From an uncultured Erysipelotrichaceae bacterium (GTDB lineage Bacteria; Bacillota_I; Bacilli_A; RF39; UBA660), in NCBI GenBank assembly GCA_902803795.1, contig CADCRC010000127.1, positions 1-10,822 of the forward strand: DNA of 10,822 bases, in the 5' to 3' direction. Positions 6,282 to 10,822 of the stretch are shown here, piece after piece; the first letter of the stretch is position 1; each line of letters begins with the position of its first letter. The position numbers and the translations under genes are program-made. The notes beneath the pieces are model-generated. The model was not told the DNA's origin. It saw only the letters and a program-made list of their open reading frames with translations, and did no database searches.

Positions 6282-7847
6282 ATGAAAAAATATATTTTAG
6301 TATTATTTTGCTTTTTTATAAGTATTGATGTATCAGCAAAAGAATTTGATATTTCAAATTTTTCATTTGACAATATTACAAATATTAATTCATTTAATAT
6401 AAAAACAAATGAAGAAGATTACAATGAACTAGCTAAAGCAACAACTTATCTTTTATTAGGAGGATATAATAATAAAAATGAAAATAGTCTAGACTATTAT
6501 AAAAGATATAAATCATTTTTTAAACTTCAATATACAAAAAAAACAGAAGATGATAAATCAATAGAAAATCAAAAAAGTACACTTGCATCTTTTTCATTAA
6601 TACAAGTGTTTAATCAATTAAATGATAGAAATATAATATATAATAATATAGATAACATTAAATATAGTAAATATAATGATAGTATAGTATTAGACGTATT
6701 TATAAAAAATGCCTCTTTAAAAGAAGAAGATAGTAAAAACCCTTTAAAATATAAATATATTAAAACATCTTTAGTATTACATTATTATTATAGCATTCAA
6801 GATAATAATTATAAACTATACTATTTATATGCAGAATATGGTAATGATATAAATACATACTATACTCAAAAAGAAAATAATGAAACCATTTTAACATCTA
6901 AAATATATGAACCTAATAATATAAACTATTTATATGATAATAATTACAATATAGATACAGATCTTATATATAATATGAATATAAATAATAGTATATATCT
7001 AGAATCATATTATAATTCAAAATTAATTGAAACAACAAATGGTGTATTAATCAAAGATGGCCTAGTACTAACAACATCATCATTTATAGAAAATGCATTA
7101 ATGAATTCATCTAATATATATATAAAAGATAATAATTTTAATAATCTAGAAATATTAGGAATAGTATATTTAGATAAGTCAATAGATATATGTATTATAA
7201 AATTAAAAGAAAAAAAACCAAGTAGCATAGAACTATCAGATGTAAATATAGACAATACAATAATTACAATATCATCTACTATTGGATTAAAATTTAATAC
7301 TAATATAGGAAAAGTACTAAGCAATAATAACTATTTAAAAACAACTCTATCTCTAACAAGTAAAGAAACTGGTTCACCAATCTATTCTGATACAGGTAAA
7401 CTAGTAGGAATAAATATAAGTATAATTGACTCAATAGATGGATACTACGCAATAAATTATAATATATTAAATGAAATATATAATAAATTTGACTATAATT
7501 CACCATATATTAGTTTTGATATTCTAAAAGAAGACTATTATAATAACTATAAAAATGAGAAAAAGCAAATAATAAAATATGGGAAATATGATATAAATTT
7601 TGATTTAATAAACTTGAATCTAATTAAAGCAACCTATAATGATAATGTTTTAGCACTTCGTTATAAAAATGATATAAGCGAATATATAAAAACAAGTGAT
7701 TTAATAAAAGATTTTATTAACTATCTAGATAAATCATATAAAAACAAAATAAAAAGTCAAAAGAAATTAATATATGAAAATAATAAATATAGAATAAGTA
7801 TCATATATATGTTTGACTATGTAATAGTGAGTGTGGTAAATATATGA
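6282..7847 (+). CDS. Secreted trypsin/HtrA-fold protein, probably catalytically dead
   Basis: The protein is 521 residues with a signal peptide (MKKYILVLFCFFISIDVSA, cleavage likely after Ala19). Residues about 20-245 form an unrecognised region. Residues about 253-400 follow the HtrA/trypsin pattern: NGVLIKDGLVLTTSSFIE matches the strand leading to the catalytic His, DKSIDICIIKL the Asp strand, ETGSPIYSDTGKLVGI the GNSGGP loop, and YYAINYNILNEI the GFAIP strand. The expected His is Ser267 and the expected nucleophile Ser is Thr363; only Asp302 is kept. Proteolysis by the normal mechanism is therefore unlikely and a binding or scaffold role is plausible. A tail of about 120 residues has no PDZ motif that I see. 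It overlaps the next gene by 4 nt (ATGA). The fold call rests on motif order and is fairly sure; the role next to an apparently active metallopeptidase is inferred. Confidence 0.75.
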   Translation: MKKYILVLFCFFISIDVSAKEFDISNFSFDNITNINSFNIKTNEEDYNELAKATTYLLLGGYNNKNENSLDYYKRYKSFFKLQYTKKTEDDKSIENQKSTLASFSLIQVFNQLNDRNIIYNNIDNIKYSKYNDSIVLDVFIKNASLKEEDSKNPLKYKYIKTSLVLHYYYSIQDNNYKLYYLYAEYGNDINTYYTQKENNETILTSKIYEPNNINYLYDNNYNIDTDLIYNMNINNSIYLESYYNSKLIETTNGVLIKDGLVLTTSSFIENALMNSSNIYIKDNNFNNLEILGIVYLDKSIDICIIKLKEKKPSSIELSDVNIDNTIITISSTIGLKFNTNIGKVLSNNNYLKTTLSLTSKETGSPIYSDTGKLVGINISIIDSIDGYYAINYNILNEIYNKFDYNSPYISFDILKEDYYNNYKNEKKQIIKYGKYDINFDLINLNLIKATYNDNVLALRYKNDISEYIKTSDLIKDFINYLDKSYKNKIKSQKKLIYENNKYRISIIYMFDYVIVSVVNI

Positions 7848-9382
7848 AAAAGAAAATAATAATAAGTCTTATATTAATATCAATACTAACTTTTGTAGCA
7901 ATCTTCCTATATATAGACATGATAACAAGCAAGAAATATACAAATAAGTACTATTCAATAATATATGATAATATATGGAAAATAAAAGAAAATAAAAACA
8001 ACATAAGATTAATTAATAATAAATCATATATAGATATATATATAAAGAAAATATCAAATAAATATAAATACTATAATATAGAAAAACTACCAATAGAAGA
8101 AGCATTATCAAATACAAATAAAACATATAAAATAATAAATAAGAAAAATGGGAATATTGGTAACTACAATGGAATAGAACTTCTATATGAAGACAATAAA
8201 AGCAATTCATACAATATAATATATAAAGATAGTAATAATTTATATCTGATAAATTATTACTCTCCAATAGATAACTTTGATATATTACTAGACTCATTTT
8301 ATAAAACTTTATATAGTTTTGAAATAAATCAAAATAAATATTATTATGATTACAAACCAAATATTAAATATAATAAAATTACATATAAGAATAATACCCA
8401 AATAGATAATAAAATAACAAATACAATAAACTATAGTATACATAGTAATCACTATGAAGTAATATATTCAATACCAAATATATTTAAACTAAAAGAATTT
8501 AATAGTACATTTAATAATTTTGAATATGAAGACTATATAATAAATGCCAGTATACTAAACAAAAACATATATAGTTATATAGATAAAGATAGTAATAACA
8601 ATATATATAATGAATATAAACTATATAAAGATAATAATTATAAAGAACAATTAGAATATAAAGATAATAGATATATATATATGAATAGCTATAAAACAAA
8701 TAATCAAGAATATAATAATGCACATATAATATATGAATTAGATAATAAACATATATTTGAAATAACAATAAATTCAAATAATAATATTACAAATAAAATA
8801 ATAGAAAATATAAAATTAGAGAAAAGCAATAACTATTCAAGTTATATAAATACAATAAATATTAATGATAACTTTTATGGAAATCTACAAAAGTTTATAG
8901 ATAAAAATAACTATATAAAAATAGATTTACAAACAAATAAAGAATATAATGAAATAGATAAAAATAATAATATGTATAATCAAAAAATATTTACAAAAGA
9001 ATATAATGAAGAAATAAATGATTATAATGAATATCTAATTATATCTGTAGAAGATAATATAGATTTAGACAATATATCAAATAATGATATATACGGATTT
9101 ATAGATAACTACGAATATAAAGATTTAGAATATGACAACAATATTAATATAAATAATTATAAATGTAATATATATAAAGGATATTATAGTAATTTATCAG
9201 GAATAGATTTTACAGATAAAAATAGAAACCTATATAAATTTTATATAAAACAAATATATTGTGACATAACAAATAATTTATATCTAAAAATAACATTCAA
9301 AAGTACAAAAGATTATATTAATAATGAAGATATTGAAAAAAATATAAAATTTGATATAATAAAACAAGAATATGAAAAGTAG
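7844..9382 (+). CDS. Membrane-anchored Asn/Ile/Tyr/Lys-rich surface protein with repeated segments
   Basis: No family is recognised. A membrane segment at residues about 4-25 follows MKKK, leaving about 485 residues outside. The composition is extreme: Asn, Ile, Tyr and Lys dominate, while Val, Ala, Gly and Arg are scarce and Trp occurs once. The outer part seems to contain three related segments, each opening with an aromatic-rich strand (NKYYSIIYDNIWKIKE; NHYEVIYSIPNIFKLKE; NNYIKIDLQTNKEY) and closing with paired strands plus a helix (as in NLYLINYYSPIDNFDILLDSF and NLYLKITFKSTKDYINNEDI). This recalls small PsbP/DcrB-like alpha-beta domains, a guess by eye. The start codon overlaps the upstream stop (ATGA) and the ribosome-binding site is weak, so translation is probably coupled. 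The frame stays open for 512 codons without TGA despite very high A+T, which supports a real gene. A receptor or scaffold in the operon's complex is inference. Confidence 0.75.
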   Translation: MKKKIIISLILISILTFVAIFLYIDMITSKKYTNKYYSIIYDNIWKIKENKNNIRLINNKSYIDIYIKKISNKYKYYNIEKLPIEEALSNTNKTYKIINKKNGNIGNYNGIELLYEDNKSNSYNIIYKDSNNLYLINYYSPIDNFDILLDSFYKTLYSFEINQNKYYYDYKPNIKYNKITYKNNTQIDNKITNTINYSIHSNHYEVIYSIPNIFKLKEFNSTFNNFEYEDYIINASILNKNIYSYIDKDSNNNIYNEYKLYKDNNYKEQLEYKDNRYIYMNSYKTNNQEYNNAHIIYELDNKHIFEITINSNNNITNKIIENIKLEKSNNYSSYINTININDNFYGNLQKFIDKNNYIKIDLQTNKEYNEIDKNNNMYNQKIFTKEYNEEINDYNEYLIISVEDNIDLDNISNNDIYGFIDNYEYKDLEYDNNININNYKCNIYKGYYSNLSGIDFTDKNRNLYKFYIKQIYCDITNNLYLKITFKSTKDYINNEDIEKNIKFDIIKQEYEK

Positions 9383-9386
9383 GTGA
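9381..9386 (+). promoter_or_regulatory. Ribosome-binding site choosing ATG 9392 over GTG 9383
   Basis: AGGTGA is 5 nt from ATG 9392 and includes the GTG at 9383, which therefore cannot be the start for this site. The site overlaps the stop codon of the upstream gene. Confidence 0.7.
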
Positions 9387-9391
9387 ATATA

Positions 9392-10327
9392 ATGAATAAT
9401 GAAATTCCTGAAGAAGAAAATATAAATATTGAAGACATATCAATAGTAGACGAAAAAACATTATATGGAAATAATAAAGAATTATCTAAAGCAATAAAAG
9501 AAATAGAAATAAAAGATAATACAACACAAATAAACGATGGAGTAAGAACAAATGTAGGTTTTAATCCTAACTTAAGTATAGAAAGTACAAATGATAAGCC
9601 AGAAGATAATACAAATGTAAATAATGAAAAAATATTATTAAATGAATATACTAATAAAGAATTAGAAATAAATCCAAAATCCAACTCTAGCAAAAAACAT
9701 ACAAAATTATTAATAGTATTATTATTAATACTATCAGCAGTATCATTAGGATTTGGTGTTTATGGAATAATGTTAGGAAACAAATATAAAGAAATAAATA
9801 ATAATTCAAATGAAAAAAAACAAACAAACATTGAACAATTAAAAACATACAAATACTCATATAAAGGTTTCAGTATGCAAATCCCAATAAATATTACTGT
9901 AACAACACCTACTAGTGATGAAGAATATCCTGTATTAACAAATGATACAAATAAATGGACAGCTAGTGTGTTATTAACAAATAAATCATACGAAGAAATT
10001 ATAAAAAATAAAAATATAGTAAAAGAAAATTTAGAAAAACTAGGTATAGAAAACATACAAACAAATCAAAAAAAGTATAATAATATAGATTTTATATTAT
10101 TTGAAGGAATAAAAGCAGGGGAATATGTAATGTTTGCATATGCACCAATAAATCCAAGTTATATATTAGGATATCAAATATATACTTATAATAATGAATC
10201 GGATTATTCAATGATGAATGATTTATCAAATATAGTAAAATCATGCGAACAAGAAAATCTAGTAACAAATAGCAAAACTGAAGAAAAAAAATATATAAAT
10301 GAAGCAATAAATACAAATAAAGAATAA
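9392..10327 (+). CDS. Single-pass membrane protein with acidic cytoplasmic tail and outer domain
   Basis: The protein has 311 residues and no recognised family. Residues 1-100 are acidic, Asn-rich and probably disordered. A Lys/His cluster (101-105) precedes one membrane segment (about 106-126, LLIVLLLILSAVSLGFGVYG), which puts the N-terminus inside by the positive-inside rule. After a linker, residues about 153-296 form a compact outer domain opening with YKYSYKGFSMQIP and containing WTASVLLTNKSYEEII and AGEYVMFAYAP. The opening Y-x-G-F-S-x-x-x-P pattern and strand order resemble PsbP/DcrB-like domains and the repeated segments of the preceding gene. It is the last gene of the operon, 9 nt after the previous stop and 3 nt before the terminator hairpin. 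It could link outer events to the cytoplasm, but no enzymatic or DNA-binding motif is visible. Confidence 0.8.
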   Translation: MNNEIPEEENINIEDISIVDEKTLYGNNKELSKAIKEIEIKDNTTQINDGVRTNVGFNPNLSIESTNDKPEDNTNVNNEKILLNEYTNKELEINPKSNSSKKHTKLLIVLLLILSAVSLGFGVYGIMLGNKYKEINNNSNEKKQTNIEQLKTYKYSYKGFSMQIPINITVTTPTSDEEYPVLTNDTNKWTASVLLTNKSYEEIIKNKNIVKENLEKLGIENIQTNQKKYNNIDFILFEGIKAGEYVMFAYAPINPSYILGYQIYTYNNESDYSMMNDLSNIVKSCEQENLVTNSKTEEKKYINEAINTNKE

Positions 10328-10330
10328 TTT

Positions 10331-10353
10331 AGCAATAATAGATTGCTTTTTTT
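10331..10353 (+). terminator. Intrinsic terminator of the surface-protein operon
   Basis: The stem AGCAAT (10331-10336) / ATTGCT (10342-10347) with a 5-nt loop runs into seven T (10347-10353). It starts 3 nt after the stop codon, so the operon ends here and is insulated from the rRNA promoter. Confidence 0.8.
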
Positions 10354-10399
10354 ATTTACAAATTCATAACAAAATCAAAGAAAAGGCAACGATATTAAC

Positions 10400-10446
10400 A
10401 AAAAATAGAAAAAAACTAAAAAAAACAAAAAAAATTTAAAAAAAAT
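10400..10446 (+). promoter_or_regulatory. A-tract region upstream of the rRNA promoter (UP-element-like)
   Basis: Several phased runs of A, almost free of G and C, lie directly upstream of the -35 hexamer. Such tracts bind the RNA polymerase alpha C-terminal domains at strong rRNA promoters. In so AT-rich a genome part of this may be background. Between the terminator and this region (10354-10399) I see no gene. Confidence 0.45.
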
Positions 10447-10447
10447 G

Positions 10448-10476
10448 TTGACATTGAAAAAAATAACTGATATATT
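10448..10476 (+). promoter_or_regulatory. Strong rRNA operon promoter
   Basis: A perfect -35 TTGACA (10448-10453), a 17-nt spacer and -10 TATATT (10471-10476) predict a start near 10483 and a leader of about 95 nt before 16S. The -35 is repeated in inverted form just downstream (TGTCAA at 10483-10488). Confidence 0.85.
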
Positions 10477-10506
10477 ATTACTTGTCAACGAGAAAGAGAC
10501 AAGAAA

Positions 10507-10518
10507 TGATCTTTGAAA
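10507..10518 (+). promoter_or_regulatory. boxA-like antitermination site in the rRNA leader
   Basis: TGATCTTTGAAA resembles the boxA consensus TGCTCTTTA bound by NusB/NusE (S10), and the following AAACTAAGCAAA is like leaders of other low-GC Gram-positive rRNA operons. The position between promoter and 16S is as expected. Confidence 0.6.
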
Positions 10519-10554
10519 ACTAAGCAAAACGTCAAATTCTGATAAAGAGAAATT

Positions 10555-10575
10555 AAATTTTCAAATAGAAAATTT
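10555..10575 (+). other. Hairpin just upstream of 16S rRNA
   Basis: AAATTTTC (10555-10562) and GAAAATTT (10568-10575) form an 8-bp stem with a 5-nt loop, followed by T. With only one G-C pair it is weak. It may be part of the pre-16S processing region, or look like a terminator that the boxA system overrides. Confidence 0.35.
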
Positions 10576-10576
10576 T

Positions 10577-10822
<246 letters not shown>

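Noticed and set aside
8013..8777. Long minus-strand open frames rich in Tyr, Ile and Leu
   Set aside because: They are antisense shadows arising from the extreme AT content of the real gene; no start signals and no plausible protein.
7844..9382. Mycoplasma-type genetic code (TGA = Trp), suggested by the base composition
   Set aside because: No in-frame TGA occurs inside the genes, Trp is TGG throughout, and TGA serves as the stop at 7845-7847.

Overview
The window reads as chromosomal DNA of a very AT-rich, Gram-positive-type bacterium. The start of a 16S rRNA gene at the right edge has a Bacilli/Mollicutes-like 5' region. Together with strong A bias on the coding strand and consensus-like sigma-A promoters, this suggests an uncultured AT-rich member of the Bacilli (RF39-like or Erysipelotrichales-like). 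That placement is inference. Trp is encoded by TGG and TGA is used as a stop (7845-7847), so the standard bacterial code applies, not the Mycoplasma code.

Left region (1-5171) is a type IV pilus-like locus. A PilB/GspE assembly ATPase runs leftward from 1548 and is cut by the window edge. A short divergent promoter region (1549-1660) separates it from a rightward operon of two prepilins (1661-2536 and 2547-4067) and a membrane-anchored PDZ-Lon serine protease of the YlbL/SepM type (4099-5115), closed by a hairpin terminator (5139-5171). The second prepilin is unusual: its C-terminal half is a glycine-rich domain resembling the one in the receptor kinases ALK and LTK, so the pilus may carry this domain on its surface.

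Middle region (5180-10353) is a compact second operon with its own promoter (TTGATA-17-TATCAT) and terminator. Its four genes are 1 nt apart, overlapping by 4 nt, or 9 nt apart. All four products should face outside the membrane: a membrane-anchored zinc metallopeptidase (HELGH), a secreted trypsin/HtrA-fold protein that has lost two of its three catalytic residues, a membrane-anchored Asn/Ile/Tyr/Lys-rich protein with about three related segments, and a protein with an acidic cytoplasmic tail, one membrane segment and an outer domain resembling those segments. I recognise no described system with this gene set. It is the best candidate here for an undescribed envelope module.

Right region (10354-10822) holds an A-rich upstream stretch, a strong rRNA promoter (TTGACA-17-TATATT), a leader with a boxA-like antitermination site, and the first ~245 nt of 16S rRNA, with an enlarged V1 hairpin.
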